49,448 nucleotides of DNA from Nitriliruptorales bacterium (GTDB lineage: Bacteria; Actinomycetota; Nitriliruptoria; Nitriliruptorales; Nitriliruptoraceae). The stretch spans positions 1-49,448 of the forward strand of contig JAGXFT010000145.1 of NCBI GenBank assembly GCA_024637135.1. The letters run 5' to 3'. Shown one piece after another: positions 8,080 to 15,333 of this stretch. Within the stretch, counting starts at the first letter, position 1. Every line of letters starts with the position of its first letter. A model generated the notes under the pieces. The model had not been told where the DNA came from. It searched no databases and saw only the letters and a list, made by a program, of their open reading frames with translations. A program made the translations under genes and the position numbers.

Positions 8080-9134
8080 ATCGTCACCCCCTGTCGGTTG
8101 CGACGCAGCAGGATGGCGAAGAAGGGGGCACCGATGAAGGCGGTCACGACACCGATGGGCAACTCGGCGGGCGACACGATCGTCCGGGCCAGCAGGTCGG
8201 CCCCGATCATGAACGCCGCACCGACGACCACCGACAGGGGAAGCACGATGCGGTAGGACGCCCCGACCGTCAGTCGGATCACGTGTGGCACCACGATCCC
8301 CACGAACCCGATCAGGCCGCTGACCGCGACCGCAGCCGCCGTCGCCAGGGAGGCCGCCACCACGACGGCGATCCGGGCCCCGCGTGCGTCCACGCCCAGC
8401 GTCGCGGCCTCGTCCTCACCCACCGACAACACGTCCAGGGTCCGGCGGTGGAGCCAGATGACCGCGATGGAGCCCGCCGCCGGGACCAACACCTGCACCA
8501 CCTCCGACCATCCCGCCGTGGTCAGACGCCCGAGGATCCAGGTGTAGACCTCGGCCAGGGTGTCGGCGTTGCGCTGTTGCACGAAGGTCTGGATGGCGGT
8601 GAGGAAGGAGGCGATCGCGACGCCGGCCAGCACCAGTCCGGCCGTGCCCCCACCACCCGCGGTACGGCCCACCAGCACCGCCAACGCGACACCGGCCAAC
8701 GACCCGACGAATGCGGCCAGCGGCACCGTCACGGCGGTCGGCAGCACCGACGGGTCGAGCGTGATCACCAGCGTGGCCGCCAGTCCGGCACCGGCGGCCG
8801 CGCCCAGCAGGTAGGGGTCGGCCAGCGGGTTGCGGAACACCCCCTGGTAGGCGGCGCCGGCCACGGACAGGCTCGCCCCGACGATCGCCCCCAACACGAT
8901 GCGGGGCAGACGCAATTGCCACAGGATCGCGGACGCGCGTGCGTCCAGTCCGGAGTCGATCGTGACGCCCGGCAGTCCATCGGCCAGTTCGGCCAGGACC
9001 GGGCCCGGGGACAGGTCGGCGGCGCCGACCAGCACGCTCACCAGGGCCATGGTGAGCAGTGCCAGGACGGCCGCGCCCAGCACCACCGGCGACAGCCGGG
9101 TGGCGTGCAGACCGGGGCGGTCCGGGGCGCTCAC
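8076..9134 (-). CDS. btuC: Cobalamin-type ABC transporter permease BtuC (FecCD family)
   Basis: A 352-residue FecCD/BtuC permease with about ten hydrophobic helices. The family features RLPRIVLGAIVGASLSVAGAAYQG and NPLADPYLLG near the N-terminal third, and GLIGFVGIVVPHVIR with the coupling region toward the C-terminus, are all present. It forms the homodimeric channel that receives corrinoid from the binding protein. The GTG at 9134 overlaps the TGA of btuF (GTGA, 4 bases), and the last codon overlaps btuD. Longer in-frame starts exist inside btuF but the overlap pattern argues against them. Confidence 0.94.
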   Translation of the reverse strand: MSAPDRPGLHATRLSPVVLGAAVLALLTMALVSVLVGAADLSPGPVLAELADGLPGVTIDSGLDARASAILWQLRLPRIVLGAIVGASLSVAGAAYQGVFRNPLADPYLLGAAAGAGLAATLVITLDPSVLPTAVTVPLAAFVGSLAGVALAVLVGRTAGGGGTAGLVLAGVAIASFLTAIQTFVQQRNADTLAEVYTWILGRLTTAGWSEVVQVLVPAAGSIAVIWLHRRTLDVLSVGEDEAATLGVDARGARIAVVVAASLATAAAVAVSGLIGFVGIVVPHVIRLTVGASYRIVLPLSVVVGAAFMIGADLLARTIVSPAELPIGVVTAFIGAPFFAILLRRNRQGVTM

Positions 9135-10156
9135 CCGGCCCCGCCGAGCGCATCCGCGACGACCTGCACGAAGTCGACCACGCGCGGCCCCCACCGCGAG
9201 GGGATGTCCTCGGGGAGCGGCACCACGCGACCGTCGGCGACGGCGTCGATGGTGTCCCAGCCGGGACGTTGGGCGACCGTCTCGGCCGATTCCCCGAAGG
9301 AGGCGTCGGCGAGGAAGATCCAGTCCGGGTTGGCGTCCACGACGTACTCGGGTGACAGTTGCGGGTAGCCCCCGGCCGGGTCCTCGACCGCGTCCGCGAC
9401 GTTTTCCAGGCCGAACAGGCCGTAGACCTCGCCGACGAAGGTGTCGCCGGTGGCGGTGTAGAGGGTCGAATCGAGCTCGTGGAAGTAGGTCTGGCCACTG
9501 GCGTCGGGCACGTCCGCGACCAGCTTGTCGATGTCGGACCGCATGCCGGCCACGACGTCCTCGGCACCGTCGACCTGGCCGGTGACGACCCCGAGCTGGT
9601 CGATCTGGGCGTAGGCGTCGTCGAAGGTTGCGGGCGCGGACTGCACCAGCAACGGGATGTCGAGCTCGGCCAGTTGGTCCACCAACCCGGCGTCCTGGGC
9701 GATCACCAGGTCGGGGTCGTAGTCCGCGATCGCCTCGACGTTGGGCGTGAAGGCGTCGAGGTCGGTGACCGGGGCCTCCTCGGGGTAGTAGGAGTACTGG
9801 TCGACCGCGGTGACCTGGTCACCCGCGCCGATGGCGAACAGCGACTCGGTCGCGGTGGGGCTCAGCGACACGATCGCCGTGGGGGCCGCGTCCAGCATCA
9901 CCTCGGCGCCGCTGGTGTCGGTCACGGTCACCGGGAACGCGTCTCCGGACTGGTCGTCGTCGGTGGTGGCGGGGGACGGGGTGGGGCTGGTCGTGGGCGT
10001 GGCGGGCGACGCGTCCGAGGAGGTCGTCGCCGTCGTGGTGGCCGCGGACGTGGGCGACGCGGTGTCGTCCGCACCGTCGTCGCTGGCACAGCCGGCCAGG
10101 GTGAGCGCGAGCACGGCCGTGGCCGCGAGCACGCGAGGGGTCGATGGAGCCGTCAT
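9131..10156 (-). CDS. btuF: Cobalamin-binding lipoprotein BtuF
   Basis: A 341-residue substrate-binding lipoprotein of the class III (BtuF/FepB) type. The first 23 residues form a lipoprotein signal peptide ending in the lipobox LAGC, followed by a Ser/Thr/Asp-rich linker of about 50 residues. The mature part shows the expected two-lobe pattern, with PTAIVSLSPTATESLFAIGAGDQVTAVD early, DLVIAQDAGLVDQL in lobe one, and PGWDTIDAVADGRV near the end. The ATG at 10156 is preceded by AGGA at a spacing of seven. It is the first gene after the cobalamin riboswitch. Confidence 0.93.
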   Translation of the reverse strand: MTAPSTPRVLAATAVLALTLAGCASDDGADDTASPTSAATTTATTSSDASPATPTTSPTPSPATTDDDQSGDAFPVTVTDTSGAEVMLDAAPTAIVSLSPTATESLFAIGAGDQVTAVDQYSYYPEEAPVTDLDAFTPNVEAIADYDPDLVIAQDAGLVDQLAELDIPLLVQSAPATFDDAYAQIDQLGVVTGQVDGAEDVVAGMRSDIDKLVADVPDASGQTYFHELDSTLYTATGDTFVGEVYGLFGLENVADAVEDPAGGYPQLSPEYVVDANPDWIFLADASFGESAETVAQRPGWDTIDAVADGRVVPLPEDIPSRWGPRVVDFVQVVADALGGAG

Positions 10157-10169
10157 GGGAGGATCCTGA

Positions 10170-10192
10170 GTCTGCGAGGTGGTGGTGCAGAC
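10170..10192 (-). promoter_or_regulatory. Leader hairpin next to the btuF ribosome site
   Basis: The arms GTCTGC and GCAGAC pair around an 11-base loop only a few bases upstream of the btuF Shine-Dalgarno. It could be part of the riboswitch expression platform, acting on translation initiation. This is weak evidence: a six-pair stem can occur by chance in such GC-rich DNA. Confidence 0.3.
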
Positions 10193-10274
10193 GTGGGGGA
10201 TTGCCACCCGGGTCGAGGTCGACCGATGGAACTCCGTCACGAACGCCCCCGTACCTCGCGGGTCGTCGGTTCGC

Positions 10275-10409
10275 ATCACGGACCCAGGCGACCTGGCTCG
10301 TCGACCGTGCGGACCGCGTGGCGGTGGCAGGACGACTCACAGTTGCGGGACAGCGCCGGATTTCCACCGGACTTCGCTGGTGTCCATGGCCCCGGCGTGG
10401 TGCCGGGAG
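10275..10409 (-). promoter_or_regulatory. Cobalamin (B12) riboswitch
   Basis: Read on the minus strand, the leader contains the conserved core AAGTCCGGTG, AAATCCGGCGCTGTCCC and GCAACTGTGAGTC (10330-10375), followed by the B12 box GAGCCAGGTCGCCTG (about 10285-10299). These are the diagnostic elements of the Cbl class. A GC-rich P2-type arm (GGCACC..GCCGGGG) precedes the core. It lies about 120 bases before btuF, and AdoCbl binding is expected to shut off the BtuFCD-CobO operon. Boundaries are approximate because P1 and the expression platform cannot be folded reliably by eye. Confidence 0.93.
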
Positions 10410-10414
10410 CGGCG

Positions 10415-10420
10415 AGTCTA
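10415..10420 (-). promoter_or_regulatory. Candidate -10 box of the btu operon
   Basis: TAGACT on the minus strand ends six bases before the likely 5' end of the riboswitch. No good -35 hexamer is seen 17 bases further upstream. Position is the main support. Confidence 0.4.
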
Positions 10421-10598
10421 GCCGCACGCTCGTGTCCGCCGTGCGACGGGGACGGTCCGGCGCTCGTCCCGGCCGCGTCGCGGTCGCATCCAGTCGACCC
10501 TGCGTCCCGGGGGCGCAGCAAGGATGTGTCGAGTCCGCGTGGCCAGCGCCCGACCAGGGGCCGGCGACCTACCATGCGGGGCGGAGAAAGAGTCCATC

Positions 10599-11195
10599 GT
10601 GCCGGTCCTGTTGTTCGTCGCCTTCATCGCCATCCCGCTGGTGGAGTTGTTCGTCATCTCCCAGGTCGCGCAGGTCATCAGCCTGGGTCCGACCATCGCC
10701 CTGCTGGTGGTCGACTCGCTGGTGGGTGCCTGGTTGGTCAAGCGCGAGGGACGGCGGGCGTGGCATGCGCTGCGGGACGCGTTCGCGTCCGGTGGCTGGC
10801 CGGCCGACGAGGTCACCCAGGGCGGGCTGGTCATCTTCGGCGGGGCCCTGCTGCTCACGCCCGGGTTCGTCACCGACGTGCTGGGGTTGGCATGCGTGAT
10901 CCCGCCGACGCGCCGGATGATGTCCTCGGTCCTGCGGCGCTGGACGGCGTCGTGGGCGGCGTCCCGGGGCGGGGCGGGACGCGCCGGCGCGGCCTCGGCC
11001 TTCTGGACCGCGGGTGGGCGCAGTGACCGTGGCGTGCGGTCGGGGTCCTCCGGCGCCGACACCACCGCCTCCGGTCCGGGCGGCGCGACGCGCCCACGAC
11101 GGCGTCCGGCCAACCGCCCGGCCCCCGACGCCGGCCGTGCCGACACCCCCGACGTCGAGGTGCTGGGCGTCGAGCGCGACGATCCTCCGACCTGA
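10599..11195 (+). CDS. fxsA: FxsA family membrane protein
   Basis: A 198-residue membrane protein of the FxsA family, which in E. coli counters F-exclusion of phage T7 when overproduced; its normal role is unknown. The N-terminal 125 residues hold the conserved region: helix VLLFVAFIAIPLVELFVISQV, GPTIALLVVDSLVGAWLVKREGRRAW, and GGLVIFGGALLLTPGFVTDVLG. The remaining 70 residues are Gly/Arg/Ala-rich and probably disordered. I place the start at GTG 10599 since the family begins right at this hydrophobic helix; GGAG lies 11 bases upstream, so the start is not certain. It is divergent from the cobalamin operon and convergent with the next gene, sharing a hairpin with it. Confidence 0.88.
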   Translation: MPVLLFVAFIAIPLVELFVISQVAQVISLGPTIALLVVDSLVGAWLVKREGRRAWHALRDAFASGGWPADEVTQGGLVIFGGALLLTPGFVTDVLGLACVIPPTRRMMSSVLRRWTASWAASRGGAGRAGAASAFWTAGGRSDRGVRSGSSGADTTASGPGGATRPRRRPANRPAPDAGRADTPDVEVLGVERDDPPT

Positions 11196-11244
11196 ACCCC
11201 CGTGTGTGCGTCGCCCGTCCCGGATGCGGGACCCTGGACGCACG

Positions 11245-11288
11245 CGGTTGACCTGACGTCGACGGTGACGTCGACGTCAGGTCAACCG
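11245..11288. terminator. Bidirectional 20-bp perfect hairpin
   Basis: Twenty base pairs without mismatch flank the tetraloop GTGA (11265-11268). The arm contains TTGACCTGACGTCGACG. It lies between the convergent FxsA and methyltransferase genes, and the last residues and TGA stop of the methyltransferase (11277-11279) lie inside one arm. There is no T-tract on either side. The length and perfection strongly suggest a terminator for both genes, though a protein-binding palindrome is also possible. Confidence 0.75.
11261..11281. repeat. Direct repeat copy 1 (methyltransferase downstream end)
   Basis: GACGGTGACGTCGACGTCAG plus G matches 12571-12591 at 20 of 21 positions. The two copies stand in the same orientation on either side of the methyltransferase gene, 1310 bases apart. 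Copy 1 is half of the perfect hairpin. Confidence 0.7.
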
Positions 11289-12362
11289 GTAGAACCGCCA
11301 GAAGCCGAATTCGCCCGTGGGCAGGACCTCGACGCGGTCGAAGCCGGCCTCGCGGGCGTAGCCCAGCAGCGTCGCGGGCCGCATCACCGTCCCGGTCTCC
11401 GCGCTGTCGTCTGCCGACTTGCCGTCCGGCAGGCAGATGAACAGCGAGAAGCCGTACATGACGCGCTCGACGTCGTCGCCGGGGACCTGGTGGTCGTCGG
11501 CGACGGCTTCGTCCATCACGACCACCGTCCCGTCGTCCCCGACCATGCGACCCATCGCGGCCAGCACCTCCACCGGTCGGGGGAGGTCGTGGACGCACTC
11601 GAACGCGAACGCCACGTCGAACGCGCCTGCCCGGTCGAGTTGGGCCACGTCGGCGACCTCGAAGGTGACGCGGTCGGCCACGCCGGCGGCAGCCGCGTTG
11701 GCGGTGGCCAGTTCGACCGACGGCGGGTCGATGTCGAGGCCGTGCACGTTCGCGTCCGGGTAGGCACGGGCCAGGGCGATGGACGACCAGCCGCCACCGC
11801 AGCCCACGTCCGCGATGCGCACACCCGGCCGCGCCAGCACGTCGTGGACGTTCGTGCGCGCCAGGGCCGGTTGCAGTTCGAGCTCGAACCAGGGTCGGTT
11901 CATGTCGGCCTGCGACTCCCGCATGTCCACGCCGTAGTCGGACCAGCCGACCCCGCCGTCCTCCCGGTAGGCCGTGACCAGGTCGTGGAACTTCGCGCCG
12001 GCGGCCGCGAGCATCCGAGCCAGCGGGGCGAGGTAGACGAGGCTCGTGTGGTCGGTCATGACCTCTGCCACTGCCTCGTCCATGGCGAAGCGCGGGGGGA
12101 CCTCGTCCTGGGTGACGGTCAGCAACCCGACGGTGGCCTGCTGCTCCAGCCATTCGCGGGCGTACCGCGGCGACGTGTCGGTGTGACGGGCGAGGTCGTC
12201 GGCGGTGGCCGGGCCGTGCTCGGCCAGGGCGTCGTACCACCCCAGTCGGTCGCCCATCGCGACGGCCAGCACGTCGAGCGCGCCCAGCGCGCTCGCGAAC
12301 AGCCGGTCGGCGACGTCGTCGGCCGTGCGGCCGGTGGTGTCGGTGGTGTCGGTGGTCTCCAT
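11277..12362 (-). CDS. Class I SAM-dependent methyltransferase with N-terminal helical/winged domain
   Basis: A 361-residue protein with a Rossmann methyltransferase domain in the C-terminal half. Motif I is VRIADVGCGGGWSSIALA (near 185-200), the acidic residue ending strand 2 is in HGLDIDPP, and later motifs FEVADVAQL and FDVAFAFECVHDLPRP are clear. The N-terminal 100 residues (ARHTDTSPRYAREWLEQQATVGLL) look like the winged-helix dimerisation domain seen in many small-molecule O/C-methyltransferases. The substrate is unknown. The ATG at 12362 has AAGGA seven bases upstream. The gene stands alone between a hairpin and a repeat-rich intergenic region and is flanked by matching 21-base repeats. 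Confidence 0.85.
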   Translation of the reverse strand: METTDTTDTTGRTADDVADRLFASALGALDVLAVAMGDRLGWYDALAEHGPATADDLARHTDTSPRYAREWLEQQATVGLLTVTQDEVPPRFAMDEAVAEVMTDHTSLVYLAPLARMLAAAGAKFHDLVTAYREDGGVGWSDYGVDMRESQADMNRPWFELELQPALARTNVHDVLARPGVRIADVGCGGGWSSIALARAYPDANVHGLDIDPPSVELATANAAAAGVADRVTFEVADVAQLDRAGAFDVAFAFECVHDLPRPVEVLAAMGRMVGDDGTVVVMDEAVADDHQVPGDDVERVMYGFSLFICLPDGKSADDSAETGTVMRPATLLGYAREAGFDRVEVLPTGEFGFWRFYRLT

Positions 12363-12464
12363 GGGCGTGTCCTTCGATGTCGGACGTCGTGCCCATCCCA
12401 GCGGGGTCGCGTGCGCCCGTCCGACGACGACCTCCGGAGCTCGTCGTCAGTCTGCTCACCCGAC

Positions 12465-12540
12465 GGCCGTTTCGCCACCCCCTCGTGGCCGTTTCGCCAC
12501 CCCCTCGTGGCCGTTTCGCCACCCCCTCGTGGCCGTTTCG
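12465..12540. repeat. 22-bp tandem repeat, 3.5 copies, each a small hairpin
   Basis: Units of GGCCGTTTCGCCACCCCCTC plus GT begin at 12465, 12487 and 12509 and are identical; a 10-base partial copy begins at 12531. Across unit junctions GTGGC pairs with GCCAC around CGTTTC, giving a row of short hairpins. The array lies between two divergently transcribed genes (methyltransferase leftward, crotonyl-CoA carboxylase/reductase rightward). It is not coding. Confidence 0.9.
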
Positions 12541-12570
12541 GCTCCGCACACCGTTTGTCTCCCGGAACAC

Positions 12571-12591
12571 GACGGTGACGTCAACGTCAGG
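12571..12591. repeat. Direct repeat copy 2 (methyltransferase upstream end)
   Basis: Matches 11261-11281 except for one A/G change. It lies between the tandem array and the crotonyl-CoA carboxylase/reductase start. It contains the palindrome TGACGTCA, so it could also be an operator. Confidence 0.7.
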
Positions 12592-12650
12592 CCGACGGTG
12601 GCTGATTCGTGGGTAGCGTCACGAACCATCGACGACCCGAGGACGCCGCC

Positions 12651-13991
12651 GTGCGCATGTCCGACATCCACGACGCCATCGACGCCCGGGCGGACAGCGC
12701 CACGATCGCCGGCCTGCCCCTGCCCGACACCATGCGAGCGGCAGTCGTGCGCAAGTCCGAGGTCGACATCTTCGAGGGCCTCGCGGCGGCCGACAAGGAC
12801 CCGCGGGTGTCGTTGCACGTCGACGAGGTCCCGATCCCGCCGCTCGGCCCCAACGAGGTCCTGATCGCGCCGATGGCGTCGGCCATCAACTTCAACACGG
12901 TCTGGACCTCGATCTTCGAGCCCATCTCCACCTTCACCTTCCTGGAGCGGTTCGCGCGGGAGGGGGAACTGGGTGCCCGTCACGACCTCGACCACCACAT
13001 CGTGGGCTCGGACGCGGCGGGCGTCGTGCTGCGCACCGGGCCCGGCGTGACCCGGTGGCAGCCCGGCGACCGGGTGACCGTGCACTGCAACTCGGTCGAC
13101 CTCGAGGGACCCGAGGGCCACGAGGACTCGATGCTGGACACCTCCCAGCGGATCTGGGGCTTCGAGACCAACTTCGGTGCGCTGGCCGACATCTCGATGG
13201 TCAAGGCGAACCAGTTGATGCCGATGCCCGACCACCTGACCTGGGAGGAGGCGGCCTCGCTGGGCCTGGTCATGGCGACGTCGTACCGGATGCTGGTCGG
13301 GCAGAACGAGGCCAGGATGACGCAGGGCGACGTGGTCCTGATCTGGGGTGCGACCGGCGGACTGGGTGGGTTCGCCACGCAATTCGTTCGCAACGGCGGG
13401 GGGATCCCGGTGTGCGTCGTGTCGTCACCGGAGAAGGTGGCCCTGCTGCGCGACCTGGGCGTCGAACACGTCATCGACCGCAAGGCCGAGGGCTACCGCT
13501 TCTGGACCGACGACGACGAACCCGACTACGGCGAGTACCGCCGCTTCGGCGGCAGGATCCGCGACCTGGTCGGCGAGGACCCCGACATCGTGTTCGAACA
13601 TCCCGGCCGCGCGACCTTCGGGGCCAGCGTGTTCGTCGCCAAGCGTGGCGGCACGATCGTCACCTGTGCCTCGACGTCGGGCTATCGGCACAGCTACGAC
13701 AACCGCTACCTGTGGATGAACCTCAAGGACATCCTGGGGTCGCACTTCGCCAACTACGACGAGGCATGGAAGGCCAACCGCCTGGTGGCCAAGGGGATGA
13801 TCCACCCGATCCTGTCCGAGACCTACCCGCTGGCGGAGGTGGGAGAGGCCGCCCACCAGGTCCACAACAACCTCCACACGGGCAAGATCGGCATCCTGGT
13901 CGGGGCACGCGAGCGAGGCACCGGCGTGCGCAACCACGACTTCCGCGCCCGCCACGTCGACGACATCACCGCGTGGAGCGCCCTCCAGTAG
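12651..13991 (+). CDS. ccr: Crotonyl-CoA carboxylase/reductase
   Basis: A 446-residue NADPH-dependent enzyme that reductively carboxylates crotonyl-CoA to ethylmalonyl-CoA, the key step of the ethylmalonyl-CoA pathway and a source of polyketide extender units. It is a medium-chain dehydrogenase relative with the cofactor loop LIWGATGGLGGFATQF. CO2-site elements known from the Kitasatospora enzyme are present: Asn in AINFNTVW, Phe-Glu in IWGFETNFGA, and His in ILGSHFANY. Family signatures HIVGSDAAG and SYRMLVGQNEA are also clear. I chose GTG 12651 because GAGGA lies seven bases upstream; GTG 12609 and ATG 12657 are alternatives. No other pathway gene lies nearby. Confidence 0.95.
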   Translation: MRMSDIHDAIDARADSATIAGLPLPDTMRAAVVRKSEVDIFEGLAAADKDPRVSLHVDEVPIPPLGPNEVLIAPMASAINFNTVWTSIFEPISTFTFLERFAREGELGARHDLDHHIVGSDAAGVVLRTGPGVTRWQPGDRVTVHCNSVDLEGPEGHEDSMLDTSQRIWGFETNFGALADISMVKANQLMPMPDHLTWEEAASLGLVMATSYRMLVGQNEARMTQGDVVLIWGATGGLGGFATQFVRNGGGIPVCVVSSPEKVALLRDLGVEHVIDRKAEGYRFWTDDDEPDYGEYRRFGGRIRDLVGEDPDIVFEHPGRATFGASVFVAKRGGTIVTCASTSGYRHSYDNRYLWMNLKDILGSHFANYDEAWKANRLVAKGMIHPILSETYPLAEVGEAAHQVHNNLHTGKIGILVGARERGTGVRNHDFRARHVDDITAWSALQ

Positions 13992-14010
13992 GACCGACCG
14001 GAGGGCAGCC

Positions 14011-14574
14011 ATGGCCCCCTCGACCACGTCCACGGGTCGCACCGCGGCCACCGAGACGGCGCTGGTCGTGCTGGCCCCGGACCTGGACCCGCTCGTCGAG
14101 CCGTGGCGGCGCCGACTGGACCCCAGCGCCGGGTGGGGGATGCCGGCCCACGTGACCCTGCTGTACCCGTTCGTGGCACCGGCCGACCTCGTCGACGCCG
14201 TGATCGCTCGCGTGGCCGCGGTCGTCGCCGGCCACGCGGCCAGCACGGTCCGATTCGCCTCGACCCGCTGGTTCGGCGACCAGGTGGTCTGGTTGGCGCC
14301 GGAGCCCGACGACGAGTTGCAGCGGCTGTCCGCGGACCTGTGGGCGGCCTTCCCGGACCATCCTCCCTACGGCGGTGCCATCGAACAGCCGCGTCCGCAC
14401 CTGACCCTCGCCGACGGTGCCGACGTGGCCGCCATGCGCGCGGCCGAGCGCGCCGTGCATGACAGGCTGCCCGTGACCGTCGAGGTGGCCTCGGTCGCGG
14501 TGATGGTCGGGGCGCCGGCGGCGGACGCGTGGCACCGGGTCGCCGAACTGCCGCTGGCGACGGGGCGGTCGTGA
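14011..14574 (+). CDS. 2'-5' RNA ligase / 2H phosphoesterase family protein
   Basis: A 187-residue protein of the 2H phosphoesterase superfamily (LigT/ThpR-like), whose members open or close 2',3'-cyclic phosphates on RNA or nucleotides. The two required HxT motifs are visible: HVTLLYPF near residue 50 and HLTLA near residue 130, spaced as in the family. The ATG is preceded by GGAGG at a spacing of six, 19 bases after ccr, so it may be cotranscribed with ccr. The natural substrate cannot be told from sequence. Confidence 0.85.
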   Translation: MAPSTTSTGRTAATETALVVLAPDLDPLVEPWRRRLDPSAGWGMPAHVTLLYPFVAPADLVDAVIARVAAVVAGHAASTVRFASTRWFGDQVVWLAPEPDDELQRLSADLWAAFPDHPPYGGAIEQPRPHLTLADGADVAAMRAAERAVHDRLPVTVEVASVAVMVGAPAADAWHRVAELPLATGRS

Positions 14575-14594
14575 CCGACACGGCCACCGGGACG

Positions 14595-14636
14595 TGCACG
14601 GGATCTTCACATCGCCGTGAAGGGACCTGCACATCG
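14595..14636 (+). promoter_or_regulatory. Phased 11-bp repeats, candidate OmpR-type operator
   Basis: TGCAC at 14595, TTCAC at 14606 and TGCAC at 14628 stand exactly 11 or 22 bases apart. The longer pair CTTCACATCG (14605) and CTGCACATCG (14627) differ by one base. OmpR/PhoB-family regulators bind direct repeats spaced by about one helical turn, and the gene that follows encodes such a regulator, so autoregulation is plausible. Confidence 0.5.
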
Positions 14637-14642
14637 GGGTCC

Positions 14643-14648
14643 TAGATT
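14643..14648 (+). promoter_or_regulatory. Candidate -10 box, leaderless start
   Basis: TAGATT lies seven bases before the ATG of the response regulator, and there is no Shine-Dalgarno sequence between them. That geometry places the transcript start at or next to the ATG, a leaderless mRNA as is common in actinobacteria. Confidence 0.5.
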
Positions 14649-14655
14649 GCCCTCC

Positions 14656-15333
14656 ATGAGTGCAACCCGAGTCCTGGTCGTCGAGGACGAACCCGAGATC
14701 GCGGACGCCATCGTCGCCCGCCTGCGGACCGAGGGGTTCGCGGCGACCGCCGTGGGCGACGGCGACGCGGCCGTCGAGCAGTGCCGGCAGTTGCGTCCCG
14801 ACCTGGTCGTGCTCGACCTGATGCTGCCCGGGATCGACGGGTTGGAGGTGTGTCGGCGGATCCAGTCCGACCGACGCGTGCCCGTGGTCATGCTCACCGC
14901 GCGTGACGACGAGACCGACCTGGTCGTGGGCCTGTCGGTCGGGGCCGACGACTACCTCACCAAGCCGTTCAGCCCGCGAGAACTGGTGGCCCGGATCCGC
15001 GCGGTCCTGCGGCGGGCCGAGGACGCCCGACGCGGCACCGTGCTGCGGCACGCCGACCTCCAACTGGACCACGCGGCCCGGCGGGTCCAGCAGCGCGGCC
15101 ATGCCGTCCACCTCACCCCGATCGAGTTCGACCTGCTCGCCCACCTGCTGGAGCGACCGGACACGGTGTTCCCACGCGAACTCCTGCTGGCCGAGGTGTG
15201 GGGCGACACCTCCGGCACCGGCACCCGCACCGTGGACAGCCACGTGCGGTCGCTGCGACGAAAGTTGGGGGACGCCTCGGTCCGGACCGTGCACGGCGTC
15301 GGGTACGGGCTCGGGCCGGGCGGCCACGCGTGA
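14656..15333 (+). CDS. OmpR-family response regulator
   Basis: A 225-residue two-domain regulator. The receiver domain (about 1-115) has the acidic pocket EDEP, phosphoacceptor Asp54 in VVLDLMLPG, Thr in MLTARD and Lys103 in LTKPFSP. The DNA-binding winged helix (about 130-225) ends with the typical TRTVDSHVRSLRRKLG and TVHGVGYGL. The next gene, a histidine kinase, starts within its stop codon (GTGA). I use the ATG at 14656, the usual start of the receiver fold; an in-frame ATG at 14617 would run through the candidate operator. Confidence 0.94.
   Translation: MSATRVLVVEDEPEIADAIVARLRTEGFAATAVGDGDAAVEQCRQLRPDLVVLDLMLPGIDGLEVCRRIQSDRRVPVVMLTARDDETDLVVGLSVGADDYLTKPFSPRELVARIRAVLRRAEDARRGTVLRHADLQLDHAARRVQQRGHAVHLTPIEFDLLAHLLERPDTVFPRELLLAEVWGDTSGTGTRTVDSHVRSLRRKLGDASVRTVHGVGYGLGPGGHA

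Noticed and set aside
12465-12540. CRISPR-like array
   Set aside because: Units follow each other directly without unique spacers and no cas gene is present.
11202-12578. Plus-strand 458-codon frame opposite the methyltransferase
   Set aside because: Composition dominated by Arg/Gly/His/Gln; runs through the tandem repeat and hairpin; the minus-strand methyltransferase has a clear SAM motif.
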